Made by a program: the position numbers and the translations under genes. Positions 8,392-16,929 of a stretch of 39,230 nt of DNA are shown here, one piece after another. The DNA is taken from assembly GCA_031178105.1 (NCBI GenBank), contig JAPSJX010000011.1, forward strand, positions 1 through 39,230, given 5' to 3'. The stretch is from Agrococcus sp. (lineage in GTDB: Bacteria; Actinomycetota; Actinomycetes; Actinomycetales; Microbacteriaceae). Below the pieces are notes generated by a model, which saw nothing but the letters and a program-made list of their open reading frames with translations, was not told where the DNA came from and made no database searches. Positions within the stretch are counted from its first letter, which is position 1; every line of letters starts with the position of its first letter.

Positions 8392-9912
8392 TCAGACGTC
8401 GGCGCGAGCCTGGCGACGACGCACGAGGGCGAAGCCCACGGCCGTCACCAGGAGCCCTGCGCCACCGATCATGAAGGCGGCCTGGCCGCTGCCACCGGTG
8501 ACGGGGAGGGCGTACGCGGCGATCTTGTCGTTGCCCACCTGGCGCTCGATGGTGGTCTGCGACAGGTCACCGGCGGTCACGACGACCTCGAGCGGCGCCG
8601 TGCCCCGCGTGTAGCCGAGCGGAGCGACCGTCTCGACGATCCAGTAGGTGCCGGCCTTGAGGCCCGGGACGAAGGCGATGCCCTGGTCGTCCGACACGAA
8701 GTCGACCTGGTCCGGCGTCGCGGCGTCGACGGCGATCGGGTTGCGGTCGGCGGCGGCGTCGTCGGCCGACCGGTAGACGCGGAACGTGGCGCCGGAGAGC
8801 GCGACGTCCTGGGCACCCGTCTCGTGCTTGCGGATCGTCAGCGTGCCCCAGCTCGTCGGGGTGGGGGTCTCGGCGGTGAACGCGCCGTCGTCGAACGCGA
8901 CCGTGGCAGCGTTCATGATGATGCCGTCCTCGGTCTGCGCCGCCGTGTCGCCCTCGAGTGCGTCGATCGTCGTGACGATGTCCACGGTGAGCTCGGCGCC
9001 GTCGGCAGCCGCGAGCAGCGCCCGGCCGTCGGGGGTGAACGTCACCGAGAAGTCGCGGCCATCGACGACCGAGTAGTGCTGACCCGAGACGAGCGCGAGC
9101 GGCTGACGCTCGCCCGGCGTCGCGGTCGCTGCGGTGGCGGCGACGGTCGCGCCGACGTAGCCGAGTCGCGCGTCGAGCGTGTCCGTGACGACGAACGTGT
9201 CGAGGGTGTCATCCGCGGCGACCTCCGGCACATCGACCGCGATGGTCCACGACACGCGGTCGCCGAGGCCGAACGCGGCTGCGTCGTCGACGACCTTGCT
9301 GATCGTCGTCAGCGAGTTCTTCGGGTAGACGTTCACGTCGTAGAGCCACTCCGAGCCGGTCGGGTGCGCCATCGGCACCGACACGAGGAAGGGCGCCGAC
9401 TCGATCGCGATCTGGTTGGCCCCGGGCGACGTCTCCGTCACCAGGTACACGCCCAGGGGCAGGCCGGTGAGCGCCAACTGTCCGGCGTTCTGCGAGCCGA
9501 TCGCGCCCGTGCTGCCGGTGCGCGTCGTCGTCGTCCCGGCGGCGATGCGCTCCTGCGCGGTGATGATCGCGGCATCGTCGTCCGCCGCCTCGAGCTGCTC
9601 CGCGAGCTCCCAGCCTGCAGTGGTCCGCAGGTCGGTCCCGGGCACGAGCTCCACCGTGAAGCCCACGCCGCCGAGCGGCGTCAGGGCGCTGAGGTCGTCG
9701 GCGGCGAGCGCGAGACCGTTGTTCGCGAGCCCAGAGGCGACGGCGGGCTCGGCGTACTTGTGGATGGTGATCGAGCCCTCGCGGGTCGTGTCGACGTTGG
9801 GTCCCGCCGCCGACGCGGGCAGCCCGCCGCCGAGGGTGGTGATGGCCGCGAGCGCGACGGCTCCGAAGCCGACGGCGACGCGGGCGCCGAGGCGCGTGTT
9901 CGTGGATGCCAT
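8392..9912 (-). CDS. SpaH/EbpB-type LPXTG major pilin (backbone)
   Basis: Signal peptide; ITIHKY; pilin-motif-like VNVYPKN (9316-9327); E-box-like ETVAPLGY (8611-8634); LPVTG (8494-8508) + TM + RRRQAR tail; start chosen at MASTNTRLG. Confidence 0.92.
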   Translation of the reverse strand: MASTNTRLGARVAVGFGAVALAAITTLGGGLPASAAGPNVDTTREGSITIHKYAEPAVASGLANNGLALAADDLSALTPLGGVGFTVELVPGTDLRTTAGWELAEQLEAADDDAAIITAQERIAAGTTTTRTGSTGAIGSQNAGQLALTGLPLGVYLVTETSPGANQIAIESAPFLVSVPMAHPTGSEWLYDVNVYPKNSLTTISKVVDDAAAFGLGDRVSWTIAVDVPEVAADDTLDTFVVTDTLDARLGYVGATVAATAATATPGERQPLALVSGQHYSVVDGRDFSVTFTPDGRALLAAADGAELTVDIVTTIDALEGDTAAQTEDGIIMNAATVAFDDGAFTAETPTPTSWGTLTIRKHETGAQDVALSGATFRVYRSADDAAADRNPIAVDAATPDQVDFVSDDQGIAFVPGLKAGTYWIVETVAPLGYTRGTAPLEVVVTAGDLSQTTIERQVGNDKIAAYALPVTGGSGQAAFMIGGAGLLVTAVGFALVRRRQARADV

Positions 9913-9928
9913 GGAGGCGGTTCCTTCC

Positions 9929-12922
9929 TTAGGGCGAAGCATGACGGTGGGGATCGTGGGGTCTGCGGGGGGTCGCGCCGGCCGCGAGGCGCAGGCGACC
10001 GGTGCGCGCGAGCAGGACCGCTGCGGCGAGCAGCAGCAGGGCGGTGCCGCCGAGCAGGTAGGCGTCGGCGCCGACACCGCCGGTGAGCGGCAGGGCGAGG
10101 GGCGTGGGCGCGGTGGCGACGAAGCGGTAGATCGCGGTCTGGCCGGCCGCGACCGAGACGGATGCGGGATCGATCGCCTGCCAGAGCGCTGCGCTCGCGT
10201 GGTCGACGGCGCCGTTCGGGCCGACCGCGCCGAGGTACTGCTCGACGCGCAGCGCGACGTGCGGCGCCGACGAGCTCGAGCTGAGCGCGTAGGCATGGCC
10301 GGGGCGCACGGCGATCGTGTTGGCGCTCGACACCGACTCGGAGCCGACGACCGTCGCGGTCGTCAGGCCGACGAGCGAGGCGGGGCTGCCCGTGAGCGAG
10401 AACTGGGGGGCCGCGATGGCCGTCGTCCCCTCGATGCGCTCGAGCAGCACGAGCGCGGCCGTGGCGTTCGTCGCGGTGCAGCGCACGTGCATGCCGAGCG
10501 GCGCGCTGACGCGGTCGTCCACGGCGTCGGTCCAGCCGGAGCCCGTGGCGGATGCACCGGCCGCGTTCAGCGGCACGCACGCCCATCCGCCCTGCTGCGT
10601 GTAGACCGCGGGGCCGGACTCCGACAGGACGTACGGGGCGTCGGCGGTGACAGGGGCAGAGGCGGCGCTCGTCCCTGCCCGACCCGAGAACCCCGTCGGG
10701 CCGGTGGCGCTCAGGGTGAAGTCACCAGCGCTCGCGGTGCCGTTCTGCACGACCTTCGCCAGCGACAGCGTCGTCCTGCAGGTGACAGCGTTGGTGACGA
10801 CGACGCGGTTGAGGCCCTGCGTGAGCGTGATGGCGGCGCTGCCGCTGGCGATGCTCGTCGCTCGGGCGACGCCGTTCACCTCGGTGATGGTGCGGGCGTC
10901 GATGGAGCAGCCGGGCAGCCAGGCCGGGATCGCCCCGACGGTCTCGCCGACCTGCACGACGCCGCCCGGCGCATAGCCCTCGTAGACGGAGCCGAACAGC
11001 GCGCCCGCCTGCCCCGAGATCGTCGGTGCAGCGGTGAGCCACGACGGCTGCGACCCGTGCACCAGCGCCGTGCCGCCGTCGATGACCCAGCGCTTGTCGA
11101 CCACGAGCGCGACGCCGACGGTGCTCGAGGTCGTGGCCTGGGCGGTGAGGCGTGCTCCGGCGGGGGTCGAGCCGGCACCGGTCGCGGTGTTCTGGAGCTG
11201 CTGGCCGCGACGCTGCTCCGTGACGGTGACGCTGTAGCTGAGCGTGACGGTCGCGCCGACGGCGAGCGCATCGCTGCGGCTCCAGCTCACGGTCGTCCCG
11301 CTCCTGGTCACGGAGCCGGAGGTCCCTGACGAGACCGAGACAGCGACGCCCGCGGCGGCCAGCGTCGCACCGTCGAGCACTCTGCTCAGGTCGTCGACGA
11401 CCGTCGGCGCCGCCAGCGTGGTGCGCCCGGTGTTGCGGAGCGTGACCGTGTAGCGGATGACGCCGCCCACCCGCTGCACCGTGCCGGCTGCCACGTCGGT
11501 GGTCTTGGTCGTCGCGAGGGCGGGTGCCGCGAGCGCGACCCGGTGGTCCTCCACTTCTCCGCTCGACGTGATGCCGGTCGGCTCGAGCGCGCCGGACGCG
11601 ACGATGCGGACGCGCATGAACGTGGGATCGGCCTCGGTCGCCGGCTTGACATCCGCCGGGATGGTCCACCGCACCGTCGCCTGGCCGGCGGAGCTGCAGG
11701 AGCCGGCCGTAGAGGATTCGTCGGCGTCGAAGGCACCGCTCCTGTCGAAGTCGAGCCAGGCTCGCACAGGAGCGCCGGCGCCGACGCACGAGATGGTCAT
11801 GTCCTGGCTCGTGCCGGGCAGCGCGCGGAGGTCGACACGCGGCTGGTTCTGCACGAGCACATCGTCGGCGTTGCGGAAGCCGAAGGAGGCGTCCTCGTCG
11901 TCCGTGCCGGCGAGGTCGTCGGCCGTTCCATCGGACGCCATCGGGTAGCCGTCGTCGGCGTCGACGAGCGCGCCCAGCCGCGGGGTCGGCGCCGTCGTCT
12001 GCGCGAGCACGTACCCGGCGTCGAAGACGTTGGTGCGACCTGGCTCGCACACGAGACCGAGCAGGCACGACGGCTCGGTCGTCGTGCCCCCGCTCCAGCC
12101 CGGCTGGAAGACGGCAGCCGCCGACCCGTAGCCGACGGGCGCGTCGCCGTAGTCGACCGCGAGCATCACGCCCAGCGCGATCGCGCTCTTGCCGCTGCCC
12201 GAGACCGTCACGCGGGTGAGCGACGTGGCGTTCTCGGCGAACGCGACGGCCGCCGGGCCCGACGGGCAGTCGGTGCTCGCCGTCGCCCCGTGGAGCTCGA
12301 GGCGCGTGCGCTCGTCGGCGGGTCGCACGGCAGTGGTCGCCTGGGTGCAGCTGGCCCGGTAGCGATCGATGATCCGCCATGTGGAGCCGCTCGGGGCGGT
12401 GGCTCCGACGTGCTCGGCGTTGCGCGACTGCTCCGCGTCGGCGAACACCAGCCCTCCGAGCGGCTGATGCACGCCGCCCACGGTTGCCCCGCACGAGAGG
12501 TTGAAGGTGCTCGTCTCCCCGTTGAGCCGCGTCGCCAGCCCGACATCGAGCCGGTTGAGCGAGTCCGCGCCGCCGACGTTGTAGAGGTTGTCGAACGCGT
12601 CGCCCATCCAGCTCCCGGGGCGGTATGCGACGAGACCGCCGGACAGGTTCGAGATCGTGCATGAGATCGTCAGCTGCTGCCCCGCCACGGTGGAGGTGGT
12701 CGTGCGTGTGCCGTTCCCGACCACGGTGCCCGGCGTGCCCCACGAGAACCACTCGATCGCCTGCGTGAAGCGCCCGGCACCGCCGGCCGCCTTGACGGCC
12801 TGCGCCTCCGACGCAGGCATGTACGGCGCGAGCGGCATCAGCAGCGCCCCCACGACAGCAAGCGCGAGCGCCGCGACGGCGGCTCGGCGGCTGCGCCGTG
12901 CGGAGGGCCTACGAGTGCGCAT
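9929..12922 (-). CDS. Large LPXTG-anchored surface protein with GEVED-like and DUF11-like repeats; probable pilus tip/ancillary adhesin
   Basis: Signal peptide; DYGDAPVGYG...DADDGYP...DDEDASF...SSGEVEDHRVAL; DUF11-like 'VIRYTVTLRNTGRTTLAAPTVVDDL'; LPLTG (10079-10093) + TM + basic tail; stop is 16 nt from the pilin start. Confidence 0.85.
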   Translation of the reverse strand: MRTRRPSARRSRRAAVAALALAVVGALLMPLAPYMPASEAQAVKAAGGAGRFTQAIEWFSWGTPGTVVGNGTRTTTSTVAGQQLTISCTISNLSGGLVAYRPGSWMGDAFDNLYNVGGADSLNRLDVGLATRLNGETSTFNLSCGATVGGVHQPLGGLVFADAEQSRNAEHVGATAPSGSTWRIIDRYRASCTQATTAVRPADERTRLELHGATASTDCPSGPAAVAFAENATSLTRVTVSGSGKSAIALGVMLAVDYGDAPVGYGSAAAVFQPGWSGGTTTEPSCLLGLVCEPGRTNVFDAGYVLAQTTAPTPRLGALVDADDGYPMASDGTADDLAGTDDEDASFGFRNADDVLVQNQPRVDLRALPGTSQDMTISCVGAGAPVRAWLDFDRSGAFDADESSTAGSCSSAGQATVRWTIPADVKPATEADPTFMRVRIVASGALEPTGITSSGEVEDHRVALAAPALATTKTTDVAAGTVQRVGGVIRYTVTLRNTGRTTLAAPTVVDDLSRVLDGATLAAAGVAVSVSSGTSGSVTRSGTTVSWSRSDALAVGATVTLSYSVTVTEQRRGQQLQNTATGAGSTPAGARLTAQATTSSTVGVALVVDKRWVIDGGTALVHGSQPSWLTAAPTISGQAGALFGSVYEGYAPGGVVQVGETVGAIPAWLPGCSIDARTITEVNGVARATSIASGSAAITLTQGLNRVVVTNAVTCRTTLSLAKVVQNGTASAGDFTLSATGPTGFSGRAGTSAASAPVTADAPYVLSESGPAVYTQQGGWACVPLNAAGASATGSGWTDAVDDRVSAPLGMHVRCTATNATAALVLLERIEGTTAIAAPQFSLTGSPASLVGLTTATVVGSESVSSANTIAVRPGHAYALSSSSSAPHVALRVEQYLGAVGPNGAVDHASAALWQAIDPASVSVAAGQTAIYRFVATAPTPLALPLTGGVGADAYLLGGTALLLLAAAVLLARTGRLRLAAGATPRRPHDPHRHASP

Positions 12923-13055
12923 GTGTGCGTGCCTTCAGGAGAGGTGGGCAGGAGGACCTAGCCGGAGACGACCGGTCGGCGTGCGGAGCGCCCGGTCAAG
13001 ATGCGATAAACGTAATGAGTTGGACTCAGCAAACTTGCCGATCGCGCTGAAGGCC

Positions 13056-13085
13056 GCCTGAGCATCGCTCACACGATGCTCAGGC
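13056..13085. promoter_or_regulatory. Perfect 12-bp inverted repeat (GCCTGAGCATCG-CTCACA-CGATGCTCAGGC) in the divergent pilus/HAD intergenic region
   Basis: Arms read directly; between starts of divergent genes. Confidence 0.55.
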
Positions 13086-13096
13086 TCTCCTGAAGG

Positions 13097-13114
13097 TCGT
13101 TCAAAACCGAACGA
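13097..13114. promoter_or_regulatory. Small dyad TCGTTC-AAAACC-GAACGA, candidate operator
   Basis: Perfect 6-bp arms in the same divergent intergenic region. Confidence 0.35.
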
Positions 13115-13172
13115 ATCGCGCTGTTCACACCTCCGACACACTCGAAGGAGCGGCGGCGCGTAGCCTGAGCGC

Positions 13173-13991
13173 ATGCGCACCCGTGGTGACATCGAATGCT
13201 GGCTGACCGACATGGACGGCGTGCTCGTCCACGAGGAGCGGCCGCTCCCCGGCGCCAAGGAGCTGCTGCAGCAGTGGCAGGACGCCGGCACCGAGTTCCT
13301 CGTGCTCACGAACAACTCGATCTTCACGCCGCGCGATCTCGCGGCACGGCTGCGCGCGTCCGGCCTCGCCGTGCCGGAGGACCGCATCTGGACGAGCGCG
13401 CTCGCGACCGCCGACTTCCTGCACGACCAGATGCCGGGCGGCTCGGCGTTCGTCATCGGCGAAGCGGGCCTCATCACCGCGCTGCACGAGATCGGCTTCA
13501 CGATGACGGAGTCGGACCCCGACTTCGTCGTCATCGGCGAGACGCGCTCGTACTCCTTCGAGGCGATCACGAAGGCCATCCGCCTGATCGCGGCCGGTGC
13601 GCGCTTCATCTCGACGAACCCGGACGCGACCGGCCCCAGCGCGAACGGCATCCTGCCGGCGACCGGCGCCATCAACGCCCTCATCACGAAGGCGACCGGC
13701 CGCGTGCCCTACATCGTCGGCAAGCCGAACCCTATGATGTTCCGCTCGGCGCTCAACAAGATCGGCGCGCACTCCGAGGTCACCGGCATGATCGGCGACC
13801 GCATGGACACCGACATCATCGCGGGCATGGAGGCGGGTCTGCACACCGTGCTCGTGATGACGGGCATCTCCGACCCGGCACTCGTGGCGACGTATCCGTT
13901 CCGGCCCGACGAGACGCTGCAGGGCGTCTACGAGCTCGTCGACGCCATGCCCCCCGAGTCAGAGCTCGACGAGCCCCGCGCCGACCTCTAG
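13173..13991 (+). CDS. HAD-IIA family (NagD-like) phosphatase
   Basis: CWLTDMDGVLVHEERPLPGA, VLTNNS, STNPDATGPSANGILPATGA, GKPNPMMF, MIGDRMDTDIIAGMEAGL. Confidence 0.92.
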   Translation: MRTRGDIECWLTDMDGVLVHEERPLPGAKELLQQWQDAGTEFLVLTNNSIFTPRDLAARLRASGLAVPEDRIWTSALATADFLHDQMPGGSAFVIGEAGLITALHEIGFTMTESDPDFVVIGETRSYSFEAITKAIRLIAAGARFISTNPDATGPSANGILPATGAINALITKATGRVPYIVGKPNPMMFRSALNKIGAHSEVTGMIGDRMDTDIIAGMEAGLHTVLVMTGISDPALVATYPFRPDETLQGVYELVDAMPPESELDEPRADL

Positions 13992-14007
13992 CTCCCCGCT
14001 GCGTGAT

Positions 14008-14072
14008 TCTCAGCGGAGCGATCGGCGGTACGAGGGGATAGTGCCCCCGCGCTGCCAGCCGCTCCGTTGAGA
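14008..14072. repeat. 65-bp palindromic repeat, copy A
   Basis: TCTCAGCGGAGCGATCGGCGGTACGAGGGGATAGTGCCCCCGCGCTGCCAGCCGCTCCGTTGAGA; three further same-length homologues in window. Confidence 0.92.
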
Positions 14073-14073
14073 T

Positions 14074-14673
14074 TCAGGCTTCGGAGAGCAAGCGGATGAC
14101 ATGGGCGCCGAAGAGCCCTGCGGTGACCGCCGCGGCGAGCGCGGCGGGCGCGAGGATGCGGTCGATCGGGCGGTGCGCGGCCTCTCGAGCGTCGAGGCCG
14201 TCGAGCCGGATCCACCCGTAGAGCGCAGCCCTGCCCCTCCTCACCGCCGCCGCAGCCAGCGAGAGCGCGAGCAGCGCCGACACCACGGCGAGCAGCAGCC
14301 AGAGCCACGGCACCGACGCGCCTGCCGCGGCGCGGAATGGCGCGAGGGCGAGCGCACCGAGCATGAGCGGCAGCATCCACCAGGTGATCGGCGGTCCGAA
14401 GCCGCGAGCCACCGTGAGGCCGACGAGGGCGGCGACGGCGAGCAGGACGACGCCCATGAGCAGCCCGCCCCAGCCGGCCACCTGGCAGACGGCGGTCGAC
14501 AGCGAGCCGCACGCGCCCTCGTCGGCCGAGAGCAGCATGCCGGTCGCGCTCGACGCGGATGCGGCGCCGTAGCCCGCGGTCGCCCACGACGTCAGCATCC
14601 CGACCCACCCCGTGGCCGGCTGCCCGGCGACGATGAGGGGCGGCCGCGTGAAGAGGCGGTCCGACCAGCGCAC
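14074..14673 (-). CDS. Hypothetical multi-pass membrane protein
   Basis: Long hydrophobic segments; stop codon lies at the edge of repeat copy A. Confidence 0.65.
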   Translation of the reverse strand: MRWSDRLFTRPPLIVAGQPATGWVGMLTSWATAGYGAASASSATGMLLSADEGACGSLSTAVCQVAGWGGLLMGVVLLAVAALVGLTVARGFGPPITWWMLPLMLGALALAPFRAAAGASVPWLWLLLAVVSALLALSLAAAAVRRGRAALYGWIRLDGLDAREAAHRPIDRILAPAALAAAVTAGLFGAHVIRLLSEA

Positions 14674-14745
14674 GCTGCAACGCTACGCCTGCGGAGCCGG
14701 TGGCCGGGCGGGGTGCGCGGAGTGCGCGCCGCCGGTCAGGACGAC

Positions 14746-14774
14746 GGTTGCGCTGAGGCTGGCCTCAGCGAACC
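14746..14774. promoter_or_regulatory. Hairpin GGTTgCGCTGAGG-CTGG-CCTCAGCGAACC upstream of SipW module
   Basis: 12 paired positions with one bulged base. Confidence 0.4.
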
Positions 14775-14904
14775 CCGGCGCTGAGCGACACCTCCGGGGG
14801 ACCTCGGTGGTCCTTCAGGCGTCACTGTGTTTGTAAATGTGCTCGAACTGCATCCTTTTTAGCGGGCGAAGATTGCGCGACTGCGCGAGCCCAAGGAACT
14901 CTAC

Positions 14905-14915
14905 GAGGAGGAGGA
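14905..14915 (+). promoter_or_regulatory. Strong Shine-Dalgarno (GAGGAGGAGGA) for the SipW module first gene
   Basis: Purine run immediately upstream of ATG at 14920. Confidence 0.7.
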
Positions 14916-14919
14916 CGTC

Positions 14920-15582
14920 ATGACGCAGCACAAGACGCGCAAGCTGGCCGCGATCGGAGTAGGGGCGCTGGTCATCGGCGTCGGCGCGACCTACACGCTC
15001 GCCTCGTGGAACGACTCCGAGTGGGTCCACGGTGGACTCGCCGGTGCTGCCGGGATCGGCAGCTCGGAGTTCGAGGTGCAGCAGAACGCTGCGGCGCCGT
15101 ACGCGGACACGTCGGCGAACTGGGGCGACTACGAGACCAATCCGGGTGACGGACTCACGTTCACCGCCGACGCCCTCGCGCTGACGCCCGGCGACACGGT
15201 CTTCGCACCGGTGGCGCTGCGGACCACCGAGCCCTCGGTGGCCGGCACCGTCGCGCTGCAGGCCGCTGTGCCCGCATCCGGCATCGAGGTCGACGATGCC
15301 GGGGCCGCGCTCTGGAACGCTGTGCGCGTGTCGGTCTACACCGCGACCGGCCCCACCCCGCCGTCGGCATGCACGAACGACTTCGTGGCCGCCGACTGGA
15401 CGCAGATCGTGGCAGACGATCTGCTCGCGACCGCGGCGACCACCACGACGCAGAGCCTCGCCGAGAAGGCCGGCTCGACCCAGCACTACTGCTTCGCGCT
15501 GACCCTCCCTGCCGACGCACCGGACACCCTGCAGGGTCGCACGATCGCTCCGGCCTGGGAGTTCGCCTCCATCTCGCAGTGA
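14920..15582 (+). CDS. Secreted protein with SipW-dependent-type (alternate) signal peptide
   Basis: MTQHKTRKLAAIGVGALVIGVGATYTLASWNDSEWVHGG N-terminus, followed by signal peptidase gene. Confidence 0.75.
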   Translation: MTQHKTRKLAAIGVGALVIGVGATYTLASWNDSEWVHGGLAGAAGIGSSEFEVQQNAAAPYADTSANWGDYETNPGDGLTFTADALALTPGDTVFAPVALRTTEPSVAGTVALQAAVPASGIEVDDAGAALWNAVRVSVYTATGPTPPSACTNDFVAADWTQIVADDLLATAATTTTQSLAEKAGSTQHYCFALTLPADAPDTLQGRTIAPAWEFASISQ

Positions 15583-15601
15583 CGCGAACCTCGGTGTGGA
15601 C

Positions 15602-16216
15602 ATGATCAAGAAGACGTTCGGCGTGGCCGTGACGGCGATCGTCGCGGTGACGGTCGTCGCGCTCGCAGCGTGGTTCGTGTTCGCCTGGCTCGGCGGTGCG
15701 ACGCTCGTGACCTTCCGCACGGGGTCGATGGCGCCGACCATGCCTCAGGGCGCGGTCGCCGTCACGCTCCCGACCGGGGCGGATGCGCTCAGCGCGGGCG
15801 ACGTCGTCACCGTCGAGCGCGAGCCCGGCTCGCTCCCGATCACGCACCGCGTGCTGGAGGTGCGGGTGCCCGCCGAGGCGTCGGACCCGCGCCTGCGGGA
15901 GCTCGTGCTGCAGGGCGACGCCAACGCGACGCCCGACGTGGAGCCCTACCTCGTCACCGACGTCCGCCGCGTCGTCCTGTCGGTGCCCCATCTGGGCAGC
16001 GCCCTGATGGTGCTGCAGTCCCCCGTCGGGATGGGCGGGCTCACGGTGCTCGCCGGCGCCCTCGCGGCGTGGGCGTTCTGGCCTCGGCGCTCCGACGACG
16101 CGGCCGACGACGCCGCAGCCGCCGACGCCGGGGCCGATGTCGCTCGAGCCGAGGACGCAGCGCCGAGCGCTGCGCACGCCGACGCGCTGACGCCGGCGAC
16201 CCATCCCGCCGCATGA
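15602..16216 (+). CDS. Signal peptidase I, SipW/ER-type
   Basis: FRTGSMAPTMPQGAVAV (Ser box), PITHRVLEV (Ser-His type His box), LQGDANATPD, N- and C-terminal TM segments; start MIKKTFGVAV. Confidence 0.88.
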   Translation: MIKKTFGVAVTAIVAVTVVALAAWFVFAWLGGATLVTFRTGSMAPTMPQGAVAVTLPTGADALSAGDVVTVEREPGSLPITHRVLEVRVPAEASDPRLRELVLQGDANATPDVEPYLVTDVRRVVLSVPHLGSALMVLQSPVGMGGLTVLAGALAAWAFWPRRSDDAADDAAAADAGADVARAEDAAPSAAHADALTPATHPAA

Positions 16217-16929
16217 GTCGTCGCACCCGGCAGGGCATCGTCAGCGCGCTGACGGTGCTCTTCGCGACGCTCCTCCTCGCCGGATCCGGGCTGACCGCGA
16301 CGCGTGTTGCCGCCGTGCTGCACGAGGTGGCCGAGACGGGCGCGCCGGGGATGCTGGCGCTGCGCGCCGGGCCCGCCGCACCGCACTGGACCGGCGTCGT
16401 CCCCGGGGACTCGCTGCACTGGCCGATCGAGGCGTCGCTCTCGGATGCACCGACCGGCTCGCTGAGCGTCGAGCTCCAAGCGCAGGGCGGGCTCGTCGCC
16501 GCTGGCCTGACCGCCGCGGTCGAGGCGTGCACCACTCCGTTCGTCGACGCGACGTCCGATGCGGCGCCGTCGTGCGAGACGTCGGCCACGGCCGTGCTCG
16601 CCGAGACACCGCTGGCCGAGCTCGCGAGCGCGTCGAGCGGCCGCTTCGCGCTCGCCGACCTCGAGCGCGGGCATCCGCGGCACCTGCTGGTCTCGCTGCA
16701 CCTGCCCCGTTCGGCTGACCCCGCCGCGGTCGCCGGCGCGACCGCCACCGTGGGGGTCGGCCTGCACGCCGCCGGCGACTCGCCCGCGCCAGCGGCTCCG
16801 CAGACAGCGCTGCCCGAGCGACTGCCCGTCACCGGCATGGATGTGTCGGCCATCGGCTTCCTGGGCGCCGGTTGCCTCGGACTCGGCGCATGCCTCGTGG
16901 CCCGACGTCGGATGCGAGCAGCAGCGTGA
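16213..16929 (+). CDS. LPXTG-anchored surface protein
   Basis: N-terminal hydrophobic segment; ERLPVTGMDVSAIGFLGAGCLGLGACLVARRRMRAAA C-terminus; ATGA overlap with previous gene. Confidence 0.8.
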   Translation: MSRRTRQGIVSALTVLFATLLLAGSGLTATRVAAVLHEVAETGAPGMLALRAGPAAPHWTGVVPGDSLHWPIEASLSDAPTGSLSVELQAQGGLVAAGLTAAVEACTTPFVDATSDAAPSCETSATAVLAETPLAELASASSGRFALADLERGHPRHLLVSLHLPRSADPAAVAGATATVGVGLHAAGDSPAPAAPQTALPERLPVTGMDVSAIGFLGAGCLGLGACLVARRRMRAAA

